Assembly (NCBI GenBank): GCA_032433765.1
Contig: JAVIAB010000102.1
Span: forward strand, 10,996,811-11,060,810
Length of the DNA stretch: 64,000 nt
Direction: 5' to 3'
DNA from: Megaustenia siamemsis
Lineage: Eukaryota > Mollusca > Gastropoda > Stylommatophora > Ariophantidae
In this document: positions 44,029-55,425 of the stretch, piece by piece
How positions within the stretch are numbered: position 1 is the first letter of the stretch
Layout: every line of letters begins with the position of its first letter
Translations under genes and position numbers: made by a program
Notes under the pieces: model-generated
The model's database searches: none
Told to the model about the DNA's origin: nothing
The model's input: the letters and a program-made list of their open reading frames with translations, nothing else

Positions 44029-44550
44029 TATGACTGATAATGTGCTTATAGTTAGTCAATGGCCCCGGTATTTTTTTTTTTGTTGTTCTCAGCTTTGATC
44101 TCTGACGACATACCTATAGACTAGGAACTACATTTTTCGTGTTGGTCTATTTTTCCCTGGTAGCCGTGTGCACAGGGGTCCCTCGCCGCACAGGCAGATA
44201 ACTCCGTCTTCGGAGGTACTCAAACTTTTTCCGTCGATGAGTAATTGACGTTTCAAACCGGCCTCGCCGCTGAGACCAGGGGTGGTTGCCGCAGAGAGAA
44301 ATCATAAATAAAAATCTCAACTGATGCAGCCGGGATTTGAGCCCACAACCTCTCTGTCTCGAGGCCGGCGTCTTGCCTCAAGACCAACTAGTCCCCAAGA
44401 CCAACTAGATCCAGGTATCACTGCAAACGAATTCAAATCCATAATTTCTCAACCGCCCGTGCTGGTGGAATCATCCAAAATAGCATCTCAACTTATTGAA
44501 GGACCCAAAGAAAGAAAGGCAGCTGCAGTCCCCATCATAACAGCCATATC
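44029..44550 (+). mobile_element. Family X, copy 4, interrupted by an S-B SINE
   Basis: Left part (TTATAGTTAGTCAATGGCCC then CGGTAT) ends at about 44067; the right part resumes at 44402 with CCAGGTATCACTGCAAACGA and NEFKSIISQPPVLVESS-type coding. The left part shows the unexpanded hexamer site. Confidence 0.7.
44068..44400 (-). mobile_element. S-B SINE inserted in family X
   Basis: Minus-strand copy with a T-rich left end, body GACGTTTCAAACCGGCCTCG, and head ending CAAGACCAACTAGTCCCC. Confidence 0.9.
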
Positions 44551-44945
44551 AAATATGACTATATCTACTTAATAATCAACATTCTATATACAATCTAATC
44601 ACACCAAATATGACTATATCTACTTAATAATCAACATTCTATCAACAGTCTAATCAAACCAAATATGACTATATCTACTTAATAATCAACATTCTATCAA
44701 CAGTCTAATCAAACCAAATATGACTATATCTACTTAATAATCAACATTCTATATACAATCTAATCAAACCAAATATGACTATATCTACTTAATAATCAAC
44801 ATTCTATATACAATCTAATCAAATCAAATATGACTATATCTACTTAATAATCAAAATTCTATATACAATCTAATCAAATCAAATATGATTATATCTACTT
44901 AAATAATCAATATTCTGTCTGAACTATAATCAAACTAGAGAATAT
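44551..44945. repeat. 55 bp array
   Basis: About 7 units with AAATATGACTATATCTACTT and ATAATCAACATTCTATATAC, directly following family X copy 4. Confidence 0.95.
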
Positions 44946-45402
44946 TAAACTCATTTAAAAAAAAATCAATATCCCGTTTCAGGTTTAACCTAGCATTGAT
45001 GACTATATATCTAAAGATTAACTTCCTCTAACTGAACCTCGACTGGACTAACGAACATTTCCAACTGGTCTTTAATTTGATTTCACAAAACCATTTCTCC
45101 CTTACCCGAGGGGGGCAGCTGCCGATCTGAAGTGACAAGACAATGTTCATTTGGCAGATAAATCGGTCATCAGAACCTCTTTAACACGAAAACTCATTTC
45201 ACGAACAGAATGTTCTATCACCGTGTTGTAGAGAGGTTCTGTTAGTTTTCTATATGTCCTGGTCAGGGGTTTTCAAACTATTTTTTGTAATCACAGACCA
45301 GTAAAAGGGCAGTATTGTTATCTTTATCGGATTAGTCAAGTCGAGTCCCGGATTTGAGAGCTCCTGAAAGTGTCTTTTCATTGCCCTTTGACTTTGATGT
45401 TT
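44946..45402. other. No recognisable gene
   Basis: CAGGGGTTTTCAAACTATTT at about 45262 resembles a hAT terminal sequence; the rest is unassigned. Confidence 0.3.
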
Positions 45403-45454
45403 CTTTTTTTGTCTTCTTTTTTTCTGTCTGTCTTTCTTTCTGTCTTTCTTTCTG

Positions 45455-45506
<52 letters not shown>

Positions 45507-45650
45507 TTTTTCTTTCTTTCTTTTTTCCCCTTCCTTCCTTTCTTTTTTCTTCCATGTCTTTCTTTCCTTCTTTATTTCTTTCTTTCTTCATTTCCTCTTG
45601 TATCCGTTCAGGTGTCGAGGGAGATGTAATGTTCTGGTTCTTGCCCTTTT
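45403..45650. repeat. (TTTC)n tract followed by an L-C terminal scrap
   Basis: Pyrimidine microsatellite to about 45600, then GTGTCGAGGGAGATGTAATG, reversed L-C terminus. The microsatellite probably grew from the purine-rich L-C tail. Confidence 0.75.
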
Positions 45651-45771
45651 CTCATTAGTCACTCCAAATTTCGCAGTTGTCCTCTTAACCCGCCTGCTCT
45701 GTGGTGTTCTATGGCATGTCGCTCGTTATTTCCACGTGTTTGGAAATATATACATACCAATCCCCACTTAT

Positions 45772-46025
45772 GGGGGCCGCGATAGCTCAGTGGTTAGTGA
45801 ACTGGACTACAAAGGAGAAAGAGGTAGGGTTCGATCCCAACCGACGGCTTCCGGGTTCACTCAGCCTTTAATGGGTACCGTATTTTTTTTCTGGGAAAGT
45901 AAAGCGGCACGGGCGTAATACCGACCACATTACCCCAAAAATTATGTGCCGAAGATCTGTAAAATTTATGGTCACTGACACCATATTCCCTATACGCCAC
46001 TTGGCGTGGCGGGGGCACTTTACAT
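45772..46025 (+). mobile_element. S-A SINE, full length
   Basis: GGGGGCCGCGATAGCTCAGT through GGTTCGATCCCAACCGACGG to CTTTACATTTTTTTT. Both Pol III boxes are intact. Confidence 0.9.
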
Positions 46026-46213
46026 TTTTTTTATTTTTTATAATCCTCAATTATGCAAGTAAAACATGGAAAATAAATCAAGTTCTCTTTTCAATTCTTC
46101 AATCACTCTTTTCGTGGCTTGCCAATAAAGGGGAGATTTACAGATTTTTATTTCTTGGAAGGGAGGGCAGGGAAATGCATAAACTGCAATTTACAGCAGG
46201 CGATGTTATGTGA

Positions 46214-46315
46214 GCACTTTGACCCAACATATCCGACTTCAGCACAAGGATTTAAAGTACATGTATGCCTTCCCTTTTGGTATCCCTACTTTCAGAAATG
46301 AGAGAAGAGATTCTA
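46214..46315 (+). mobile_element. Family Z left part, broken by the 18 bp array
   Basis: CTTTGACCCAACATATCCGA and TTCAGCACAAGGATTTAAAG, then GGTATCCCTACTTTCAG, align with the left half of Z at 63260-63350. Confidence 0.6.
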
Positions 46316-47445
46316 AGTGGGATCAGAACGTAAAATGGGATGAGAACATAAAATGGGATGAGAACATAAAATGGGATGAGAACACAAAATGGGATGAGAA
46401 CATAAAATGGGATGAGAACATAAAATGGGATGAGAACACAAAATGGGATGAGAACATAAAATGGGATGAGAACACAAAATGGGATGAGAACACAAAATGG
46501 GATGAGAACATAAAATGGGATGAGAACATAAAATGGGATGAGAACACAAAATGGGATGAGAACATAAAATGGGATGAGAACACAAAATGGGATGAGAACA
46601 CAAAATGGGATGAGAACATAAAATGGGATGAGAACACAAAATGGGATGAGAACACAAAATGGGATGAGAACACAAAATAGGGTCAGAACACAAAATGGTA
46701 TCAGAACGCAAAATGGGATGATAACACAAAATGGGATGAGAACACAAAAATGGGATGAGAATACAAAATGGGACGAGAACACAAAATGGGATCAGAACAC
46801 TAAATGGGACCAGAACACAAAATGGGATCAGGACACACAATGGGATTAGAACACAAAATGGGATCAGAACGCAAAATGGGATCAGGACACACAATGGGAT
46901 TAGAACACAAAATGGGATCAGAACGCAAAATGGGATCAGGACACACAATAGGATTAGAACACAAAATGGAACCAGAATACAAAATGGGATCAGAACACAA
47001 AATGGGATTAGAACACAAAACGGGATTAGAACACAAAACGGGATCAGAACACAAAATTGGATTAGAACAGAAAATGGGATTAGAACACAAAATGGGACGA
47101 GAACACAAAATGGGATTAGAACACAAAACGGGATTAGAACACAAAACGGGATTAGAACACAAAATGGGACGAGAACACAAAATGGGATTAGAACACAAAA
47201 CGGGATTAGAACACAAAACGGGATCAGAACACAAAATGGAATTAGAACAGAAAATGGGATTAGAACACAACATGGGATCAGAACACAAAAGCGGATTAGA
47301 ACACAAAAGGGGATTAATACAAAAAATGGAACCAGGACATAAAATGACATTAGAATACAAAATGGGATCAGAACACAAAATAGGATCAGGATACAAAATT
47401 GGTATCAGAACATGAAATGGGATCAGAACACAAAATGGGACATTT
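46316..47445. repeat. 18 bp array inside or next to family Z
   Basis: About 62 units of TGGGATGAGAACACAAAA with GATCAG and GATTAG variants in blocks. Period 18 keeps all frames open on both strands (WDENTK, CVLIPF and similar); none is a credible gene. Confidence 0.95.
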
Positions 47446-47487
47446 ATAAATTATCTTGGAAACTATATAGTCACAATTACAAGATCA

Positions 47488-47745
47488 TTCATCATCATCA
47501 TGTACCGTACCGAATAACGTAGACGATCATTACCTTTCACAATTCTCTATTCATGGTGGATCGTATCAATTCAATTATTGACTCTTTACCGTGTCACGCA
47601 GCCAAACTATCCAGTATCTTCTCTCTTTGTCTTCCGCGATCTCTCTTTTCCTGTATTTTGCCAGTTGTAACCAAGTATTTAATCTTCCCTCTTTTCATGA
47701 TGTGCCAGAGAAATGTCAAGTTTATCTTTATGATGTCTTTTTTTT
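47488..47745 (-). mobile_element. L-A LINE 3' fragment, inverted partner
   Basis: (CAT)n then GTACCGTACCGAATAACGTA and antisense L-A coding. It faces the plus-strand copy at 47775. Confidence 0.8.
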
Positions 47746-47774
47746 AGAAACTATCGTCATGAGATCAATAGTAG

Positions 47775-48598
47775 ACAAAAAAAGGAATTGAAGTCAACGG
47801 TCACAACATAAATAATTTGCGATATGCGGATGACACAGTCTTAATAGCAGAGACAGAGAATGAACTACAAGAAATGACAGACATAATAGTGGAAAAAAGC
47901 AACAAGAAAGATCTCAGTCTGAATAGTAAGAAAACAGAAGTAATGGTTATATCGAAGAAACAATCATCACCAGCATGCAGCATAAAATTAAACGAGACAA
48001 ATCTGAAACAAGTGCAATGTTTCAAATACTTGGGCACAATAATAACATCAGATGGGAGATGCACCACAGAAATAAAAAGCAGAATAGCTCAGGCCAAAAT
48101 AGCATTTCAGAAAATGAAAAATACCTTATGCAAAAAATCTATGTCAATAAAAATGAGAAAGAGAGCTCATCGGTGCTATATAGAACCATGGAGAATCATG
48201 GACAGTAGACAAACAAATGAAAAGACGATTAGAGGCCACAGAGATGGGATTTCTCAGAAGAATGTTGAAAGTTCCCTGGACAGATAAAAAGACCAATGAA
48301 GAAGTTCTCAAAGAGGCCAACACAAAAAGGGAGCTCTTAAAAAAACATCAGAAAGAAGCAATCAACATTTTTCGGGCACATCATGAGAAGAGGAAAGTTG
48401 GAATACTTGGTTACAACTGGCAAAATAAAAGGAAAGAGAGTTCGCGGACGACAAAGAGAGAAAATACTGGATAGCTTGGTGTCATGGCATGGAAAACAGT
48501 TAACAACAGAACTGATACGATGCACTGTAGATAGAAGATTGTGGAGGGACATGATCGCCTACGCCAACCAGTACGGCACATGACGATGATGATGATCT
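47775..48598 (+). mobile_element. L-A LINE with reverse-transcriptase motif C
   Basis: Begins just before [20 protein letters not shown]. The first 156-residue frame (47817-48287) includes TSDGRCTTEIKSRIAQAKIA, and the C-terminal piece follows in other frames (MGFLRRMLKVPWTDKKTNEE, YLVTTGKIKGKRVRGRQREK). It is 5' truncated just before the catalytic motif and broken by frameshifts. It ends CCAGTACGGCACATGACGATGATGATG. Confidence 0.9.
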
Positions 48599-48609
48599 TT
48601 CTGTGCGGG

Positions 48610-48712
48610 TAAAGTCATGAAGTAACCACGGAATCGAACAGAAGAATGTCCACCACACGTAACGAGGCTCGAGCCGAGGCCGTTCTTGTCTAGACGCCGT
48701 TGTCTTACCTGT
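48610..48712 (-). mobile_element. tRNA-like SINE head (unassigned family)
   Basis: GGCCGTTCTTGTCTAGACGC and TTGTCTTACCTGTAAACCAC resemble the head at 60056-60135. Diverged. Confidence 0.4.
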
Positions 48713-48726
48713 AAACCACACAGTCT

Positions 48727-48950
48727 AAAAAACAAGTAAAGAACCCCGTCACGCCAAGTGGCGTTTAGGGAATATGGTATTAGTGACCATACATTTTACA
48801 GACCTTCGGCACATGCATTTTGGGGTAATGTGGTCGGTATTACGCCCGTGCCGCTTTACTTTCCCAGAAGAAAACCCGGTACCCGTTAAAGCCTGGGTGA
48901 ATCCGGTCCTTTGTAGTCCAGATCACGAGCCACTGAGCTATCGCGGCTCC
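48727..48950 (-). mobile_element. S-A SINE with 14 bp target-site duplication
   Basis: Minus-strand copy flanked by exact AAACCACACAGTCT at 48713-48726 and 48951-48964. There is an internal deletion around the B box (CCTGGGTGAATCCGGTCCTT), so part of the head is missing. Confidence 0.95.
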
Positions 48951-49059
48951 AAACCACACAGTCTCTCGTAGGTTAAACATCTGGGCTCCAATGCCACTGA
49001 CCAAGCCTCCAAACCAGAACAATTTAACTGGAACTGCGCTGTCACTATTATCCTTGCCA

Positions 49060-49800
49060 AGACTGTCTATCTAAATGAGCATACTTGATGAGAGATCACA
49101 ACAGCTAGGACTAAAAATTAACAGAGATAAGACCAACATTATGAGAATTAATGCACTTACCAATAGCCAAAGAAAATTTGGAGAAATACTTCTACTAGAC
49201 GTACAATCTTACATATATCTGGGCGGTAATATACATAAAGAGGAAAGAATAGAAAATGATGCCAAAATAAGAATATCAAAAGCAAGAGAAGCTTTTGTTG
49301 CTCTGCGAAACATATGGAAGTCCAAAGAAATTAAGTTAAATACAAAAATAAAAATGTTCAACTCCAATGTTAAGTCAGTCCTATTATATGAATGTGAAAC
49401 ATGGAGAACAACAAAATTGACAATCATGAAGATACAGACTTTCATTAATGGATGCTTACGCAGAATAAAAGGATGCAAATGGCAGGACAAATTCACTAAC
49501 ATAGAATTATGGAAATGTACCAGTCAAATACAAGTGGATAATGAGATACAGCGAAGACGATGACGCTGGAGAGGACACACACTGCAGAAGCCAAATGAGA
49601 GTATTACACAACAGGCCCTTATTTGGAATCCCCAGGGGAAAAGACAAAGAGGAAGACCAAGGGATTCTTGGAGAAGGCAGACAGAAACAGAGATGAAGAT
49701 GATGGGGAAGACATGGCACGATCTTAAAAGAATGGCAAAATATAGAACGACTTGGAAAGTGTTTGTTGAAGACCTATGCTCCACAGGGAGCTGAAAGTGT
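49060..49800 (+). mobile_element. L-D LINE 3' half
   Basis: A 162-residue frame (49075-49563) includes LGLKINRDKTNIMRINA, YIYLGGNIHKEERIENDAK and FINGCLRRIKGCKWQDKF. One stop at 49561, then RWRGHTLQKPNESITQQA and GKRQRGRPRDSW. The catalytic core is absent. It passes directly into the 38 bp array through its last codons (TTWKVFVEDLCSTGS). Confidence 0.85.
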
Positions 49801-50410
49801 TTGTTGAAGACCTATGTGCTTCAGGGAGCTGAAAGTGTTTGTTGAAGACCTATGCTCCACAGGGAGCTGAAAGTGTTTGTTGAAGACCTATGCTCCATAG
49901 GGAGCTGAAAGTGTTTGTTGAAGACCTATGCTCTTCAGTGAGCTGAAAGTGTTTGTTGAAGACCTATGCTCTACAGAGAGCTGAAAGTGTTTGTTGAAGA
50001 CCTATGCTCCACAGGGATCTGAAAGTGTTTGTTGAAGACCTATGCTCAATAGGGAGCTGAAAGTGTTTTTGAAGACCTAAGCTCCACAGGGAGCTGAAAG
50101 TGTTTGTTGAAGACCTATGCTCCACAGGGAGCTGAAAGTGTTTGTTGGAGACCTATGCTCCACAGGGAGCTGAAAGTGTTTGTTGGAGACCTATGCTCCA
50201 CAGGGAGCTGAAAGTGTTTGTTGGAGACCTATGCTCCACAGGGAGCTGAAAGTGTTTGTTGAAGACCTATGCTCAACAGGGAGCTGAAAGTGTTTTTGAA
50301 GACCTATGCTCCACAGGGAGCTGAAAGTATTTGTTGAAGACCTATGCTCCACAGGGAGCTGAATGTGTTTGTTGAAGACCTATGCTCCACAGGGAGCTGA
50401 AATATCGAAG
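49757..50410 (+). repeat. 38 bp array made from the L-D 3' terminus
   Basis: About 17 units of GAAAGTGTTTGTTGAAGACC plus TATGCTCCACAGGGAGCT. The first unit is the L-D coding end, and the last is followed by the normal L-D tail (GAAATATCGAAGAAGAAG). Confidence 0.95.
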
Positions 50411-50639
50411 AAGAAGATTTGCCATTGACGAAACCTCCAAAACAAAACAACGTAACTGGAACTGCGTGGTCACTATTAGCCTTGCCAAGACTGCCTATCT
50501 AATGATCTTTCGAGCCGAAGACGGTACAAGGAGCAGAAATTCTAGACCGTCTGTTTCCGACGATATTTGTTACCAGGTGTCAGACCTTGCACAGGGCCCG
50601 CACTGCATCTCGTCACACGACTCTGTTTGGGTGAGTTAT

Positions 50640-50800
50640 TGAATGTTAGTGAGAGAGCTGATGTCTGCTGTTTTTGCCTCTCACCTCAGTGCTCTTTTTA
50701 GTGCTTCTCTAGGTAGGCCCCTTTTTCTTTTCCTTTCTGGTTCCCATTTAAGGGACTGTTATGAGATTCACTTGTTGTCCCTTCTCATCGTATGGTCAAC
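50640..50800 (-). mobile_element. LINE C-terminal scrap (unassigned family)
   Basis: Minus-strand pieces such as SLKWEPERKRKRGLPREAL resemble the NPQGKRxRGRP region of LINE C-termini. Confidence 0.4.
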
Positions 50801-50825
50801 ATACTTCTTTCTCTCTATTATATTC

Positions 50826-51845
50826 TCTCATGGAATTGAAAGATATTATGTATATTTTATATAGATCATGGCATTGAAAGATATTATGTATATTTTATAT
50901 AGATCATGGCATTGAAAGATATTATGTATATTTTATATAGATCATGGCATTGAAAGATATTATGTATATTTTATATAGATCATGGCATTGAAAGATATTA
51001 TGTATATTTTATATAGATCATGGCATTGAAAGATATTATGTATATTTTATATAGATCATGGCATAGAAAGATATTATGTATATTTTATATAGATCATGGC
51101 ATAGAAAGATATTATGTATATTTTATATAGATCATGGCATTGAAAGATATTATGTATATTTTATATAGATCATGGCATTGAAAGATATTATGTATATTTT
51201 ATATAGATCATGGCATAGAAAGATATTATGTATATTTTATATAGATCATTGCATAGAAAGATAATATGTATATTTTATATAGATCATGGCATAGAAAGAT
51301 ATTATGTATATTTTATATAGATCATGGCATAGAAAGATATTATGTATATTTTATATAGATCATGGCATTGAAAGATATTATGTATTTTTTATATAGATCA
51401 TGGCATTGAAAGATATTATGTATATTTTATATAGATCATGGCATAGAAAGATATTATGTATATTTTATATAGATCATGGCATTGAAAGATAATATGTATA
51501 TTTTATATAGATCATGGCATAGAAAGATATTATGTATATTTTATATAGATCATGGCATAGAAAGATATTATGTATATTTTATATAGATCATGGCATAGGA
51601 AGATATTATGTATATTTTATATAGATCATGGCATAGAAAATATATTATGTATATTTTATTTAGATCATGGCATTGAAAGATATTATGTACATATTATATA
51701 GATCACGACATTGAAAAGATATTATGTATATTTTATATAGATCATGGCATAGAAAGATATTATGTATATTTTATATAGATCACGACATTGAAAAGATATT
51801 ATGTATATTTTATATAGATCATGGCATAGAAAGATCTTGAATAAG
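50826..51845. repeat. 38 bp AT-rich array
   Basis: About 27 units of GATCATGGCATTGAAAGATA plus TTATGTATATTTTATATA. Related units reappear at 53440-53605. Confidence 0.95.
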
Positions 51846-51914
51846 AATATGTCTATATTATATAGATCAAAGTATATTAAGATCTTATATATATATATAT
51901 GTATATATTATAAA

Positions 51915-52298
51915 TCACCCCAACATTGTGCTACCAATGCCAGACCTGGACCCTAGATTCAAGAACAATAAGAAAATTAACATCTACTGAGATTAAATGT
52001 GTTAAACGAATGAAAGGAAACAGTCTGAGAGATAAGATCAGAAATGAAGAACTGAGGAAAAAGCTAGGAATAGCCCCCGCCATAGAATATATAAGGAAAC
52101 AACAGATAAAATGGTTTGGCCACGTGACAAGGCTGAAAGATCAAAACACAACACAACAAGTCTTCAACAAACGTTGTGAGAACACCAGACCCAAGGGTCG
52201 ACCACGAAAAAGATGGATCGATTGCATATTAGAAGCACTAGGAAACATAACAGCAGCAGAGGCGAACAGAAGAGCAAAAGACCGCAAATTATATCTCC
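51915..52298 (+). mobile_element. L-C LINE 3' fragment (left part)
   Basis: A 134-residue frame (51926-52330) begins CYQCQTWTLDSRTIRKLTST and includes KKLGIAPAIEYIRKQQIKWF and TRPKGRPRKRWIDCILEA. It stops being L-C at ATATCTCC (52291-52298). Confidence 0.85.
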
Positions 52299-53379
52299 TC
52301 GGACTTCCGTTTCTAAGATGGCGGATCTAGACAACGTTCTCTCGATCGCTGCAAAAAGTGCATTCGATGTCTAATTAATTGCAGTTCTCCATTGCACTCC
52401 TATGCGTTAAAGTCAAGATAATGATCTACTTATTACATCTGCGCTGATAAAACAATGTCGTACGCCGGCGATATTCCATTTTCAACAAATCAAGTGTTGT
52501 GAATGTGACCTTCCATCGTCTAGGCTTGTTCTGCGCTCTATGTCACATTGGTGCTGTTCATGACCGTTGTTGCATTTGCTTGACGCAAGTTATTTCCATG
52601 TTATTTATTAATGTTAAATGCTTCGTCAGCCGCAGTTTTATCTCTTTGGGGAATTTGCACCGTTTTCTGTTCGTCGTAGGCTACATTCACTAGAGTAATA
52701 AAGAATCTAAAGGGCGCGTCACTGCTGTGCTTGCGCCATTGTTATGTGTGCTACGTCATCGTAATGGCTCATCGTAAATCCCTAGACCGGCGTTACGCTA
52801 AACTTACGGTCTGTTGTTTGATGTGCGACGGCGATAATCTGACGACTAGCTGTGTGTTTATATGTTCGAAATTGGAGTCAACAACGATGGGCTAACATCA
52901 TCAAGCGCTATACATTTTTAAAGAAATATGACGATCATCACTTTCGGGAGGACGTGAACTTCTGGTATATGGTGGATAGGCGGCATGAACCATTGAAGGC
53001 TATGCATGAAAAATGTTCCTTGTTGCAGTTTCTTCATATTTCAAGTCCATGGGGGACTGGTTGGTCTCGAGGCAGGACCCCGGCCTCGGGACAGAAAGGT
53101 TGTGGGTTCAAATCTCGGCTCCACCGGTTGGGATTTTTATTTATGATTTCTCTTTGCGACAACCACCCCTGGTCTCAGCAGCGAGGTCCGGCTTGAAACG
53201 TCAGTTACTCATCGACGGAAAAAACATGAGTACCTCCGAAGTCGGAGTTATCTGCCTGTGCGGCGAGGGACCCCTGTGCACACGGCTGCCGGGGCAAAAT
53301 GGATTAACACGCAAAATTCAGTTCCTAGTCTCTAGGGACTTCGTCAGAGTTGAAAGCTGGCGAACGCAACAACAACAAC
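52299..53379 (+). mobile_element. 1.08 kb insertion in L-C, ending in an S-B SINE
   Basis: Bounded by ATATCTCC at 52291-52298 and 53380-53387. 52299-52940 is unassigned; 52940-53045 matches family X (CATGAAAAATGTTCCTTGTTGC); 53046-53379 is a full S-B SINE with an (AAC)n tail. Confidence 0.7.
53046..53379 (+). mobile_element. S-B SINE
   Basis: GGGGACTGGTTGGTCTCGAG, GGTTCAAATCTCGGCTCCAC, GGGACTTCGTCAGAGTTGAA and an AACAACAAC tail. Confidence 0.9.
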
Positions 53380-53387
53380 ATATCTCC

Positions 53388-53435
53388 CCTCGGCGCTGAA
53401 AGGCGGATGAGGAAGGAAAGAAGAAGGAGAAGTAT
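53388..53435 (+). mobile_element. L-C LINE 3' end (right part)
   Basis: CCTCGGCGCTGAAAGGCGGA and a GAAGGAAAGAAGAAGGAG tail complete the L-C copy begun at 51915. Confidence 0.8.
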
Positions 53436-53439
53436 TAGA

Positions 53440-53605
53440 TCATGGCGTAGGAAGATCGTATATATATATGTATATATTTTATATAGATCATGGTATTTTA
53501 AGATCCTATGTATATTTTATATAGATCATGGTATTTTAAGATCCTATGTATATTTTGTATAGATCATTGTATTTTAAGATCCTATGTATATTTTATATAG
53601 ATCAT
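53440..53605. repeat. Second block of the 38 bp AT-rich repeat
   Basis: Units GATCATGGTATTTTAAGATC plus CTATGTATATTTTATATA, the same repeat as 50826-51845 on the other side of the L-C copy. Confidence 0.85.
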
Positions 53606-53723
53606 GTGGTGAAGAGTGCAAAAAGCCCAACGGTCCACGGGGACCTATTGAAGTCTTGTAACAAGATAACCTTTGACTTGGTTGGACAGGGACAGATGTT
53701 CATAGTGTACTGGACTTGCTTAG

Positions 53724-53910
<187 letters not shown>

Positions 53911-53943
53911 CATTGATTACTGAAGGAATTGAGAACCTTTCTG

Positions 53944-54240
53944 TCATCTGTCCTTAAAAGAACGTTAAGTGGACGTAGATTCATTTTCTTGTGATTTAAT
54001 TGCTCCTTTCGGCCGAATACATCCTACTTTAGCACAGTGTTTTTGAGCACCGTTTTGCCTTCCCTCTTTGGTCCCTATTCTCTTGGCCAGACTAGAGTGA
54101 TTAATCTGTTTCTAAAGGCACCGCGAAGAGGTGGAGCAAGGTCTGGGATGGTTCTGGTTCACCAATCCTACCACAACCCATCATCTAGGAGTCGCTGGCA
54201 GCTTCCGGCTTTGTTGTTTTCGGGCGTCCTGCCTCCGGAT
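53944..54240 (+). mobile_element. Family Z dispersed repeat, uninterrupted copy
   Basis: Contains AAAAGAACGTTAAGTGGACG, CCTTTCGGCCGAATACATCC, CTTGGCCAGACTAGAGTGAT and GATGGTTCTGGTTCACCAAT, matching 63195-63485. Confidence 0.7.
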
Positions 54241-54329
54241 CATTCTACTTGGCTTAATGCCAGGCAAAACAAGACATAAAAGACATACACAAGAAGAGGT
54301 GAGAAAATAACATCAGAGATGACTAGATT

Positions 54330-54585
54330 AACCCTCGTTATTTTTATTTCTGATTTCTCTCTGCGGCAACCACTCCTGGTCTCAGCACCGAGGCCCGGCT
54401 TGAAACGTCAATTACTCATCGACGGGAAAAAATATGAGTACCTCCGAAGACGGTGCTATCTGCCTGTGCGGCGAGGGACCCCTGTGCACACGGCTGCAAG
54501 GGAAAAATGGATTAACACGCAAAATTCAGTTTAGTCACTAGGGACTTCGTCAGAGGTTAAAAGTTGGCGAACGAAAAAACAAATA
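54330..54585 (+). mobile_element. S-B SINE, head missing
   Basis: Begins at TTATTTTTATTTCTGATTTC, so the tRNA-like head is missing. The body and the end AAAGTTGGCGAACGAAAAAA are present. Confidence 0.85.
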
Positions 54586-54699
54586 TCTCAGAAAGAAGCG
54601 CTTCACCGTGACGATTAGAAGGAAATCGTGCGGATGTCGTTAATTGCGCCGCTAACGACCGCCATGTTATGGAGTTTAGCGTCGTAACTTCTATTTCTT

Positions 54700-55078
54700 C
54701 GTCTTCTTCTTTCGTTTCTCATTTGCCTTGCAGCGGCGAGGAGAGATGTAATTTGCAGTCTGTTGCCTTTCTCTTCGCCTCTGCAGCTGTTATGTTTCCG
54801 AGTGTCTCTATTATTCCCTCAATCCATCTTTTTTTGTGGTCGGCCCTTGGGTCTGGTGTTCTCGCAACGTTTATGAGAGACTCGTGTTGTGTTTTCATCT
54901 TTCTGCCTTGACACGTGGCCAAACCATTTTATCTGTTATTTCTTTATATATTTTAATGCCGGAATTATTCCTAGCTTTTTTTTCTCAGTTCTTCATTTCC
55001 GATCTTATCTCTCAGGCTGTTTCCTGTCATTCGTCTGACACATTTCATCTCGCCAGGGGTCATTTTTTAAAATTGTTT
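54700..55078 (-). mobile_element. L-C LINE 3' fragment
   Basis: Minus-strand frame with TPDPRADHKKRWIEGIIETL and NITAAEAKRKATDCKLHL. More diverged than the 51915 copy. Confidence 0.8.
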
Positions 55079-55425
55079 TTGTGACTAAGAGTCGAGGGAT
55101 GGCATTGGAAACACAACTTTGGAATGAAGATTGTATTGTAGAGTGCCCGTTTGTATTTCCTTGTTGGGCAATAGTGGTGATAACTGTCCAATGATTTGAC
55201 AAGCTTTTCTGCATCTTGAGTCTATTTCTGCTGTTTGTGAATTGTCGTTTGTCACTAGATTTCCTACAACTAGTAATGATAATGCCAATATATAATATAA
55301 TGATGATGATACACATATGCGCACAATGATATATGCTAATGTTAAGTTTTAAATATAAAAACTAATTTTTCTTAAACCTGTATCCTGCCAACTACCCCTT
55401 CAAAGAAAATATCTCATCTTGGGAA

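Noticed and set aside
46210..47415. Several long repeat proteins (up to 345 residues) around 46.2-47.4 kb
   Set aside because: Period-18 array gives open frames on both strands; no flanking domain, no start context, no splice-compatible exon.
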